Below, one piece after another: positions 30,932 through 38,453 of a DNA stretch of 64,000 nt. The notes below the pieces were generated by a model. That model was not told the DNA's origin. It worked only from the letters and a program-made list of their open reading frames with translations, and ran no database searches. Position 1 is the stretch's first letter. Every line of letters starts with the position of its first letter. Source of the DNA: Pseudomonas sp. Root71 (lineage in GTDB: Bacteria > Pseudomonadota > Gammaproteobacteria > Pseudomonadales > Pseudomonadaceae); the NCBI RefSeq assembly GCF_001429045.1, contig NZ_LMHY01000022.1, positions 328,724 to 392,723 on the forward strand. The letters are read 5' to 3'. The position numbers were made by a program, and so were the translations under genes.

Positions 30932-30965
30932 TTTCCCTTCGGTTCGCTTCACAGGAAAACTCTAA

Positions 30966-32504
30966 ATGTCCGTTGAACATTCTTCCGCGCAATCGCGTGG
31001 CGATACAGTGTTGTCTGAAGAAAGCCAGGGTATATATAGCGCTTTGTTCAGTAAGATCAATCTGAATCCAGTAGAGGAGTTGGCCGGTTTCGACTCCTTT
31101 CAGGACAATGAAGCATTGTCCGAGGCCTCTGCCGATGAGCGCGTGACCGCTGCCGTCAGCGTTTTCCTGAACTTGCTCAAGCAGTCTTCACATAAAGTCG
31201 AGCGTCTGGACAAGGCGCTGCTCGATGAGCACATTGCATCGTTGGACGAGCAGATCAGTCGCCAGCTCGATGCCGTCATGCACCATCCCGACTTCCAGCG
31301 CGTCGAGTCGACCTGGCGCGGCGTGAAATCGCTGATCGACCAAACCGATTTCCGCCGCAACGTTCGCATCGAGTTGCTGGATATCAGCAAGGACCATTTG
31401 GTCCAGGACTTCGAAGACGCACCGGAAATCGCCCAGAGCGGGTTGTATTTCCATAGCTACATCCAGGAATACGACACGCCGGGTGGCGAACCTATCGCTG
31501 CAGCCATTTCCAATTACGAATTCGACCGCAGCCCTCAGGATGTTGCCTTGTTGCGCAATGTTTCCAAGGTGGCGGCCGCAGCACACATGCCGTTCATAGG
31601 TTCTGTGGGACCTGCTTTTTTCGGCAAGGAATCGATGGAAGAAGTCGCTGCGATCAAGGACATCGGCAACTACTTTGACCGCGCCGAATACATCAAGTGG
31701 AAAGCCTTTCGCGACAGTGACGATGCCCGCTACATCGGCCTGACCATGCCGCGGGTGCTCGGTCGCTTGCCCTACGGTCCTGACACCATTGCGGTGCGCA
31801 GCTTCAACTACATCGAAAGCGTCAAGGGGCCGGACCACGACAAGTACCTGTGGACCAATGCCTCGTTCGCGTTTGCCGCGAACATGGTCAAGAGCTTCAT
31901 CAGCAACGGCTGGTGTGTGCAGATCCGCGGCCCACAGTCGGGTGGCGCGGTCACCGGCCTGCCGATTCATCTGTACGACCTGGGCACCGGCAATCAGGTG
32001 AAAATCCCCTCGGAGGTGATGATTCCCGAGACGCGTGAATTTGAATTCGCCAACCTCGGTTTCATTCCTTTGTCGTACTACAAGAATCGCGACTACGCGT
32101 GTTTCTTCTCAGCCAACTCCAGCCAGAAACCCGCCCTGTACGACACCGCCGACGCGACTGCCAACAGCCGTATCAACTCGCGCTTGCCGTACATTTTCCT
32201 CCTGTCGCGCATCGCTCACTACTTGAAAATGATCCAGCGCGAGAACATCGGAACCACCAAGGATCGTCGCTTGCTGGAGCTTGAGCTCAACAAGTGGATC
32301 GGTGGGCTGGTCACCGAAATGACCGACCCCGGCGACGATTTGCAGGCTTCGCACCCGCTGCGTGAGGCGAAGGTGACGGTGGAAGACATCGAGGACAACC
32401 CCGGCTTCTTCCGCGTCAAGTTGTACGCCGTGCCGCACTTTCAGGTGGAAGGCATGGACGTCAACCTGTCACTGGTTTCGCAGATGCCCAAGGCCAAAAA
32501 CTGA
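30966..32504 (+). CDS. tssC: Type VI secretion sheath large subunit TssC (VipB)
   Basis: A 512-residue sheath protein of typical length. Recognisable segments are VESTWRGVKSLIDQTDF, ELLDISKDHLVQDFEDAP, PRVLGRLPYGPDT and FHVEGMD-like FQVEGMDVNLSLVSQMPKA at the C-terminus. AGGAAA precedes ATG 30966. Without ClpV in this locus, recycling of a contracted sheath would depend on a ClpV encoded elsewhere. Confidence 0.95.
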   Translation: MSVEHSSAQSRGDTVLSEESQGIYSALFSKINLNPVEELAGFDSFQDNEALSEASADERVTAAVSVFLNLLKQSSHKVERLDKALLDEHIASLDEQISRQLDAVMHHPDFQRVESTWRGVKSLIDQTDFRRNVRIELLDISKDHLVQDFEDAPEIAQSGLYFHSYIQEYDTPGGEPIAAAISNYEFDRSPQDVALLRNVSKVAAAAHMPFIGSVGPAFFGKESMEEVAAIKDIGNYFDRAEYIKWKAFRDSDDARYIGLTMPRVLGRLPYGPDTIAVRSFNYIESVKGPDHDKYLWTNASFAFAANMVKSFISNGWCVQIRGPQSGGAVTGLPIHLYDLGTGNQVKIPSEVMIPETREFEFANLGFIPLSYYKNRDYACFFSANSSQKPALYDTADATANSRINSRLPYIFLLSRIAHYLKMIQRENIGTTKDRRLLELELNKWIGGLVTEMTDPGDDLQASHPLREAKVTVEDIEDNPGFFRVKLYAVPHFQVEGMDVNLSLVSQMPKAKN

Positions 32505-32544
32505 GCCTGTTCAAACCCGGGCCATTTCGTAGGAAACGACTGTC

Positions 32545-33900
32545 ATGAAGATCGACCGCCCCCTGTGGGCCGCGGGGGCGTTGCTGTCTCCGCAGCAATT
32601 CCAGCAGCAGGCGCGCTGGGAAGCCTGGACCAATGAGTGCCTTGCGCACCTGTCGTTGGTACATCCCTGGGGTGTACAAGCAATGGACGTTGATCTGCAG
32701 GCACTGCGCCTGGGCAAGTTAAAACTGACCCGGCTGCACTTGCGCATGGCCGACGGTACCCTGGTCGATACCGATCATGTCGATCGCCTGCCTCCTGCAC
32801 TGGAGTTGGCTCGGCAGCTGCCTGATGACAGTCAGAGCGTCACGCTGTTGCTGGCCTTGCCGCTGGAACAGGGCAATGGCAACAACTGTCTGTTCGACGG
32901 GGGCAGGGCCGATCGACCAATGCGCTATCGTCAGGCTTGGCGCAAGGTTCAAGACGTGTTTGGCGATGAGGTGCAATCGATCGGGGTGCTGGAGCATGCC
33001 TTGAGCTTGCGCCTGGTCAACGATGACAACGCCGATTACCTGACTTGCCCGATTGCCCGTCTGATTCGCGACGGGCAGGGGGCCTGGATGCTCGACCCGG
33101 GCTACGTACCGCCGCTTCTCAGCTTTGCTGCTCACCCGGGTTTGCTTACCCAACTGGACAATCTGTTGACCCAGTTGGCCGCCAAGCGTCAACGGCTCAT
33201 GGGCATGCGGCGCGAGAGTAATCAGCGCATGGCGGACTTTGCGGTGGCCGATGTGTCGTTGTTCTGGCTGCTAAATGCCTTGAACAGCTATCAACCCGTG
33301 TTGGCTGACCTCAAGGCGCATCCGGGGCGCCATCCCGAACAGGTCTATCTGGAACTGGCCAGGCTGGCTGGAAGCCTGCTGACCTTTTCGCTGGAACATG
33401 ACATCGAGCTGATTCCTGCCTATCGGCACGAACACCTGGAAACCGTCTTCCCGCCGTTGATGAGCATGATTTCCACCTTGCTGGAAGCCAGCCTTCCGTC
33501 CCGGGTCATCGCCCTGGAGTTGCAGGAAACGGGCGCCAACCGCTGGCAAGTCAGTCTCAACGACGCTCGTTTGTGTGAGCCTGGCGGCGCGGACTTCTAT
33601 CTGTCCGTGCGTTGTCGCCTGCCGGCCGCGCAGTTGCAGAGCCAGTTTCCTCGACTGTGCAAGATCGGTACGCCGGATGAGGTGGATCAATTGATCAATG
33701 CTGCACTGGACGGCGTGCCCATGCAGGCGCTCAGCCATGTGCCGGCCGCGATTCCGTTGCGCCTGGAAAATCAATACTTCGCCCTTGATCTCAATCATGC
33801 CAAGGGGCTGGCGATGCTGGCCGCGGGGGTCTGCGCATTGTATGTGCCGAGCACATTGGTCGAGGTCAGGCTTGAACTGTTTGCGGTGTTGCGCACATGA
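32545..33900 (+). CDS. tssK: Type VI secretion baseplate protein TssK
   Basis: A 451-residue baseplate subunit that joins TssF/TssG wedges to the TssL/TssM membrane complex. The N-terminal PLWAAGALLSPQQFQQQARWEAW and the central EQGNG-NCLFDGGRADRP plus the C-terminal LRLENQYFALDLNHAKG match the family. AGGAAA precedes ATG 32545. It overlaps tssL by four bases. Its natural partners TssF and TssG are absent from this cluster. Confidence 0.92.
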   Translation: MKIDRPLWAAGALLSPQQFQQQARWEAWTNECLAHLSLVHPWGVQAMDVDLQALRLGKLKLTRLHLRMADGTLVDTDHVDRLPPALELARQLPDDSQSVTLLLALPLEQGNGNNCLFDGGRADRPMRYRQAWRKVQDVFGDEVQSIGVLEHALSLRLVNDDNADYLTCPIARLIRDGQGAWMLDPGYVPPLLSFAAHPGLLTQLDNLLTQLAAKRQRLMGMRRESNQRMADFAVADVSLFWLLNALNSYQPVLADLKAHPGRHPEQVYLELARLAGSLLTFSLEHDIELIPAYRHEHLETVFPPLMSMISTLLEASLPSRVIALELQETGANRWQVSLNDARLCEPGGADFYLSVRCRLPAAQLQSQFPRLCKIGTPDEVDQLINAALDGVPMQALSHVPAAIPLRLENQYFALDLNHAKGLAMLAAGVCALYVPSTLVEVRLELFAVLRT

Positions 33901-34577
33901 ACGGAAAAACCGAAAAGCAAACCCGCTCGCCCGTGAACATCGACGTCCTGTTGCAGGACAGCTACCTGCTGGTGGTTGAACTGCGCCAGGCTGGATCAGC
34001 AAAAAACAGCCAGGGGCTGTGGTCACGTTGTGCCGACCAGATCGAATACGTTCGCCAGTCGCTTGAACAGGCCGGTTTGAGTCGGCGCAGCATCGACTAC
34101 ATCAGCTACGCCCAATGCGCGTTGCTCGATGAAACCGTGCTCGGCTATGCCGAGGGCAAAGATCATGCTTCCTGGGCCAGCGAACCCTTGCAGGCGAAGT
34201 TCTTCAGCCGCCACCAGGCCGGTGAGTTTCTGTATGAAGACATGCGCGAAGTGTTGCGCGAGCCCGCACCGGACCGGCAGGTGCTGACAGCATTCCAGCG
34301 GGTATTGATGCTGGGCTTTCGCGGCCGCTATCGCGAGCTGAATGACCCTGATCGCCTGCAACTGCTGGCAGCCTTGAATGCGCAGGTTCCGCCACTGCAA
34401 CTCAACCATGGGTTAGCGACACAAGCGGGCATCGGCTACCGATCCGGCAGCTGGCGTTGGCAGCGTTCCCCGCTGGCCCAGGTTGTGCTGGCAGGGTTGT
34501 TGCTCACGGGGATCTGGCTGGGGCTCGATCACCTGTTGGGCGGTGTCATCGCCAACCTCCAGCCTGGCCAGGCGTGA
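33897..34577 (+). CDS. tssL: Type VI secretion membrane protein TssL (DotU/IcmH, short form)
   Basis: A 226-residue inner-membrane protein. The cytoplasmic helical domain has the DotU marks DVLLQDSYLLVVELRQ, YISYAQCALLDETVLG, GEFLYEDMREVL and LMLGFRGRYRELND. A single C-terminal membrane helix (VVLAGLLLTGIWLGLDHLL) anchors it. No peptidoglycan-binding extension is present; the following gene supplies that domain as a separate protein. ATGA overlap with tssK. Confidence 0.92.
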   Translation: MNGKTEKQTRSPVNIDVLLQDSYLLVVELRQAGSAKNSQGLWSRCADQIEYVRQSLEQAGLSRRSIDYISYAQCALLDETVLGYAEGKDHASWASEPLQAKFFSRHQAGEFLYEDMREVLREPAPDRQVLTAFQRVLMLGFRGRYRELNDPDRLQLLAALNAQVPPLQLNHGLATQAGIGYRSGSWRWQRSPLAQVVLAGLLLTGIWLGLDHLLGGVIANLQPGQA

Positions 34578-34584
34578 GCCACCG

Positions 34585-36288
34585 ATGACGTACAAACTCA
34601 ATCGACTCCTCTGGCTTTGGGCCGGCGCGCTTGTCCTGGCATTGCTGGCGATCATCCCGCTGGCGGCCTGGACACGTGCAACGGCGGTTTTGTTCGTGGC
34701 GTGCGTTGCCATAGCGGTCTGGATCAGGATCGGGCGACGGGCGAAGCGTCAAGCCGGGTCACGGGTGCTGGCCGCTAACCTGACGCTGCCACCGGCGGAT
34801 TATTGTCAGCCGGTGGTATTGGTCTGTGGTGATGGCCTGGACGGTCTGTTCGGCGCGGTTGCCGGTGATTCGCCAGCGTTGCGCAAGACCGGGCAAGGTT
34901 GCTACTTGCGGGTGCCAGACCTGATGCAACTGCCGGAGCTGATAGCCAGCGTATTGGCCCGTCGGCCGGCATGGGGCGGGCAGCTTGCTGTCATGTTCGT
35001 TTCCAACCCGGGCGAGCATGACGACCGCGCCGTACTGGCGGGGCAGGTGCGGGCTTTTTGTCATCAGGTTGCCCTGGTTCGCAAACGCGGGATTGCATTG
35101 CCGATGTTGCTGGTCAGTTACCTGCAAGCTTCTCAGGGCGAGGGGGCCTGGTTCAGTTGGGAGGCGGGTCAGACCAGCCCCGAGGTCCGTGAGGCCGGGA
35201 TGCATGCCGGCCTGGTCGATTGGCAGCAGTTGGCAGTGGACGATGTCACGCGTATGGCGCGCATGCATACCGGCGTTCAAGTGAGCAGCGTTGCGGCCTG
35301 GCTGGAGGAGGCGGTACTGCCGGACCTGGCCGCGCGTGACCGCCGCCATTCGATAGGTCCCGCAGTGGCCATCGCCATCACGCTGGTGCCGGTGTTGCCC
35401 CGGACCGTGTCGGGGAACCTCTGGCAACAATGGCTGAGCGACAAGCTGTCGCTGTCAGTCGACTGGCAGGCACAGACCGCAGGCGCGGCGCCACTGCCAT
35501 TCCCTGACCCGTTGCTGCAGTTGCTGCCCATCCGTATCCAGCGAACGCCGATACGCCGGGCGGGGGTGATTGCGCTGTGGCTGTTTGTGGTCGCGACTGC
35601 GGTGGCCTTGGCCAGTTCGGCCTGGCAGAACATGTTGCTGGCGCGTCAGGTCACCGATGACCTGCGTCGCTACACCTCCATGGCGCCACCGGCCCCTTTC
35701 GACCAGACCGGGATTGTCCAGCGCGAAGCGGCATTGACGACGCTTCGCCAGCACGCCGAGCGTCTGGACAACCATTACCGTCATGGTGCTCCGCTGAAGT
35801 TGGGTTTGGGCCTGTATCGCGGCGACCGACTGCGTGCGCCGGTGCTGGCGGCGATTGCCAGTCACCGCACTCTGCCGTCAGCGCCACTCGCGGTAAAAGT
35901 CGCCAAAGCGGTACGCCTGGACAACCTGTCGCTGTTCAAAAGCGGCAGCGCCGTGCTCAAGCCTGATTCGACCAAAGTGCTGATCAATGCCCTGGCGGAC
36001 ATCAAGGCCCAGCCGGGATGGCTGATCGTCATCGCCGGGCATACCGATGCGTCGGGCAATGACGCGCAAAACCTTCTGCTGTCCCGGGCCCGCGCGGCGT
36101 CGGTGCGGGACTGGATGCAACGCATGGGCGATCTGCCCGACAGTTGTTTTGCTGTCCAGGGCTTCGGCGCCAGGCAGCCGATCGCCAGCAATGACACCGA
36201 GGCGGGGCGCACTGCCAACCGTCGAGTCGAAATTCGCCTGATACCGGAAACGGGGGCTTGCTCGCATTCCCCAACGATACCGGGCTGA
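34585..36288 (+). CDS. TagL-like membrane protein with C-terminal OmpA peptidoglycan-binding domain
   Basis: A 567-residue protein with two N-terminal membrane helices (about 8-28 and 32-48), a soluble part (50-325), a third helix (about 326-346, GVIALWLFVVATAVALASSAW) and an OmpA/MotB-type domain (about 443-560). The domain shows LSLFKSGSAVLKPDSTKVL, IAGHTDASGN, LSRARAASVRDWM and NRRVEIRLIP. Three helices followed by an OmpA domain is the layout known for TagL (SciZ) in enteroaggregative E. coli, which anchors TssL to the cell wall. A short segment before the OmpA domain (GLGLYRGDRL) recalls TssM, but no GTPase motif and no large TssM periplasmic domain exist. The OmpA domain is nearly duplicated in tssA. 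Confidence 0.75.
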   Translation: MTYKLNRLLWLWAGALVLALLAIIPLAAWTRATAVLFVACVAIAVWIRIGRRAKRQAGSRVLAANLTLPPADYCQPVVLVCGDGLDGLFGAVAGDSPALRKTGQGCYLRVPDLMQLPELIASVLARRPAWGGQLAVMFVSNPGEHDDRAVLAGQVRAFCHQVALVRKRGIALPMLLVSYLQASQGEGAWFSWEAGQTSPEVREAGMHAGLVDWQQLAVDDVTRMARMHTGVQVSSVAAWLEEAVLPDLAARDRRHSIGPAVAIAITLVPVLPRTVSGNLWQQWLSDKLSLSVDWQAQTAGAAPLPFPDPLLQLLPIRIQRTPIRRAGVIALWLFVVATAVALASSAWQNMLLARQVTDDLRRYTSMAPPAPFDQTGIVQREAALTTLRQHAERLDNHYRHGAPLKLGLGLYRGDRLRAPVLAAIASHRTLPSAPLAVKVAKAVRLDNLSLFKSGSAVLKPDSTKVLINALADIKAQPGWLIVIAGHTDASGNDAQNLLLSRARAASVRDWMQRMGDLPDSCFAVQGFGARQPIASNDTEAGRTANRRVEIRLIPETGACSHSPTIPG

Positions 36289-36310
36289 CAGCCATGGCGA
36301 CAGCAAACTC

Positions 36311-36550
36311 AGTGCCGATCTACTGGACGCGCATGCCGTGGTGATCAAGCCCGGCGAGGGTGCGTTACTGAACGTGCCCCTGAACAGGGACGCAAAATTC
36401 GTCACGGTGGTCGGTCTGTTCCGTCAACCGGACACCCGAATGAACACCTGGCGCCTGACCCTGGCCCGCAATGACCTTGAACCGGACCAGCCTCGGGTGA
36501 TCGAGCTGGCGGACAACCGATTGACATTACGGCCATTGGCGAAGGAGTAG
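36311..36550 (+). pseudogene. tssJ remnant (C-terminal half only)
   Basis: An open frame that begins, without a lipoprotein signal or ribosome site, just after the tagL-like stop. The readable part (SADLLDAHAVVIKPGEG, then VTVVGLFRQPDTRMNTWRL and VIELADNRLTLRPL) resembles the second half of TssJ, the outer-membrane lipoprotein of the T6SS membrane complex. The first about 80 residues, including the lipobox cysteine, are missing. A GTG at 36338 could start a 70-residue peptide, but without export it could not act as TssJ. It is read as the scar of a deletion that joined the end of tagL to the middle of tssJ. Confidence 0.65.
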
Positions 36551-36553
36551 GTA

Positions 36554-36994
36554 GTGGGCGATCTCAACCCCTCGCTGTACGAAATGCTCTTGCAGAACTT
36601 CGATGGCGAACTGGAGCTGTATCGAGTCGGCGAAGAGAACCAGCAAATCCTGTCGGTGCTGGACAATCTGCAACGCATCCTCAATAGCCGCGCCGGCACG
36701 CTCAGCCACCTGCCGGACTACGGCTTGCCGGACATGGGCGTGATCCTGCAGGGATTGCCCGCCACGGCCCATGACCTGATGAAAACGATGAGGAGGACTC
36801 TGCTCAAGTACGAACCGCGTTTGGCCGCGGTCAGCATCGAGTTGTTGGCACAGGTGCTGCCGGGCCATCTGGAGTATGCCCTCGACATGCAACTCAAGGG
36901 CGGCAAACGGGTGACTTTCGGCACCACTCTGGCGCCTGAAGGCAAGGTACTCATGCGTCACCTCAAACGGCAGCGCTACCTGTCGACGCCGTGA
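36554..36994 (+). CDS. tssE: Type VI secretion baseplate protein TssE (gp25-like)
   Basis: A 146-residue baseplate wedge subunit. The gp25 pattern is LDNLQRILNSRAGTLSHLPDYGLPDM, followed by LLKYEPRLAAVSIEL, which includes the conserved EPR motif needed for sheath docking. A GTG start at 36554 has AAGGAG upstream. It follows the tssJ remnant by three bases and ends four bases before overlap with the tssA-like frame, so it is still in an operon. Confidence 0.9.
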   Translation: MGDLNPSLYEMLLQNFDGELELYRVGEENQQILSVLDNLQRILNSRAGTLSHLPDYGLPDMGVILQGLPATAHDLMKTMRRTLLKYEPRLAAVSIELLAQVLPGHLEYALDMQLKGGKRVTFGTTLAPEGKVLMRHLKRQRYLSTP

Positions 36995-37023
36995 TATCGG
37001 ACAGGCAAAAGGAAGGAAAGGAA

Positions 37024-38184
37024 ATGACCGGGTTGTTTGGGCTTCATGTGCGGGCAGGTGGTGATCCACGGGACTTTGACGAGTTTGTCGCACTTCGCGA
37101 TGAACTGGCCCATCTGAGCCATCCGGCGTGTCCGGACGTGGATTGGGGCCGTATACAGCAGTTGTGCCTGGCGTTGTTCCAGAAAAATGGCGCGGATCTG
37201 CAAAGCGCTGCGGCTTTTGCACTGGCGAACGGACAACGCTACGGCCTGGATGGCATCGTGCAAGGGGTGTCACTGATCGAGGCATTACTCGGCGATCGGG
37301 AGGGTGTGTGGCCCCCCCTGGAGTCTGCGCGCCTGGACATTCTGGCCTGGCTATGCGGTCAACTGCAGGCCTTGATGCGGAGTGTGGACATCAGTTCGCG
37401 GAACTTGCCGGCGCTTGTCCAGTTGGGCACCGAGCTTGACCGATTGCGCGCGCGCCTGGAATGCACGGGGCTGATTGCTCCGCAAACGCTGCTGGCGATG
37501 GGTCAACAAGTCGGCAGTCTGCTGCAGCGGACGCAGGCAAGGCGCTTGTCGAGCGCACCGGGGCTGCCTTCGATCGGGGGCTACGTGCCGGAATATGTCA
37601 TGCCGGTGATGATCATTCCCAGTCCACCGCTGCCCGATTTATCGGGTTCAAAACAGCGAAAAAAAATACGGAGAATCAGTCTGTGGGTGTCTGCTGTGGC
37701 CACCACCTTGATTCTGGTTGGTGGATTGTGGTGGCAGGGCTGGGTGACCATTTCGTCTACTGAGGGCAGGGCCCGCCATCTGGCCTTTATCCAGCACAAG
37801 CAGGACATCGGCGAACCCGTGCATCTGCGCAGCCTGTCACTGTTCGAGGCAGGCAGTGCCACGCTCAAGCCCGGCTCGACCAAAGTACTGATCAATGCCT
37901 TGGTCGACATCAAGGCTCAGCCAGACCTGTTGATTGTCATTACCGGGCACAGTGATGCCACGGGCAATCCTGAAGAGAACATCAGACTGTCCCAGGCCCG
38001 CGCCGCCAGCGTGCACGACTGGATGCAACGCATGGGTGATATCCCGGCCAGTTGCTTTGCCGTGCGGGGGGCTGCCGCCAGTCAACCGATTGCCAGCAAT
38101 GACACCGAGGCGGGGCGGGAAGCCAACCGTCGTGTCGATATTCGTCTGGTACCGGAAAAGGGCGCCTGTCAGTCGTCGACCTGA
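37024..38184 (+). CDS. TssA-like protein (ImpA_N domain, membrane helix, OmpA domain)
   Basis: A 386-residue protein. Residues about 5-130 resemble the ImpA N-terminal domain of TssA proteins (DWGRIQQLCLALFQKNGADL, GLDGIVQGVSLIEALLG, VWPPLESARLDILAWL). A membrane helix follows (about 217-240, LWVSAVATTLILVGGLWW) and then an OmpA/MotB-type domain (about 267-380). Membrane-anchored TssA variants such as VasL exist; an OmpA domain at the end is unusual. ATG 37024 is preferred because GGAAAGGAA precedes it; a GTG at 36991 overlaps tssE. The OmpA domain repeats that of the tagL-like protein. Confidence 0.75.
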   Translation: MTGLFGLHVRAGGDPRDFDEFVALRDELAHLSHPACPDVDWGRIQQLCLALFQKNGADLQSAAAFALANGQRYGLDGIVQGVSLIEALLGDREGVWPPLESARLDILAWLCGQLQALMRSVDISSRNLPALVQLGTELDRLRARLECTGLIAPQTLLAMGQQVGSLLQRTQARRLSSAPGLPSIGGYVPEYVMPVMIIPSPPLPDLSGSKQRKKIRRISLWVSAVATTLILVGGLWWQGWVTISSTEGRARHLAFIQHKQDIGEPVHLRSLSLFEAGSATLKPGSTKVLINALVDIKAQPDLLIVITGHSDATGNPEENIRLSQARAASVHDWMQRMGDIPASCFAVRGAAASQPIASNDTEAGREANRRVDIRLVPEKGACQSST

Positions 38185-38229
38185 GGTTTGCTTCGGGAGC
38201 GGATGCCGGGGAGGGGGGAGCCGATATTC

Positions 38230-38322
38230 CCTGTGGGAGCGAGCTTGCTCGCGATGAGGCCGACACAGCCAGCACTGATAGAGGCTGACACTCCGCCATC
38301 GCGAGCAAGCTCGATCCTACAG
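38230..38322. repeat. Inverted pair of REP elements (BIME-like)
   Basis: A REP copy at 38230-38256 (CCTGTGGGAGCGAGCTTGC then TCGCGATG) is followed 40 bases later by an inverted copy at 38297-38322 (CATCGCGAGCAAGCTCGATC then CTACAG). The pair forms a long hairpin at the 3' end of the T6SS operon. It is the rightmost REP in the window. Confidence 0.85.
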
Positions 38323-38344
38323 AGGGTTTTGTGTGACCCAAACG

Positions 38345-38371
38345 AAATGAGCGCCACTTGGGCGCTCATTT
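38345..38371. terminator. Hairpin terminator, probably for the minus-strand genes
   Basis: AAATGAGCGCC (38345-38355) and GGCGCTCATTT (38361-38371) pair perfectly around a 5-base loop. The A/T ends make it able to act in either direction; it lies downstream of the DUF1254 gene and a tiny reading frame. Confidence 0.65.
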
Positions 38372-38388
38372 GTTCACGGCATCACGGA

Positions 38389-38439
38389 TTACGAAGCGGC
38401 CAACGCCAGTGCGGTCAGCGTTTTGCTGGCTGCGTTCAT
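38389..38439 (-). CDS. Possible 16-residue peptide, resembling a cut-off signal sequence
   Basis: ATG at 38439 opens MNAASKTLTALALAAS and then stops. AAGGA lies seven to eleven bases upstream, and a strong hairpin follows at 38371. It starts 14 bases after the DUF1254 stop. The composition (Lys, then Leu/Ala-rich) looks like the beginning of an exported protein whose remainder has been lost. It may equally be chance. Confidence 0.3.
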   Translation of the reverse strand: MNAASKTLTALALAAS

Positions 38440-38453
38440 CGTCGAAGTCCTTT

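Noticed and set aside
34585..36288. Naming the OmpA-ended membrane protein TssM
   Set aside because: No GTP-binding motif and no large periplasmic domain; three helices plus OmpA domain fit TagL better.
28482..38184. selC-integrated genomic island carrying the T6SS genes
   Set aside because: No integrase, no direct repeat of the tRNA 3' end recognised and an OprD gene intervenes; tRNA adjacency alone is not enough.
38230..38322. CRISPR-like repeats
   Set aside because: Only one inverted pair, no regular spacers and matching REP copies elsewhere.
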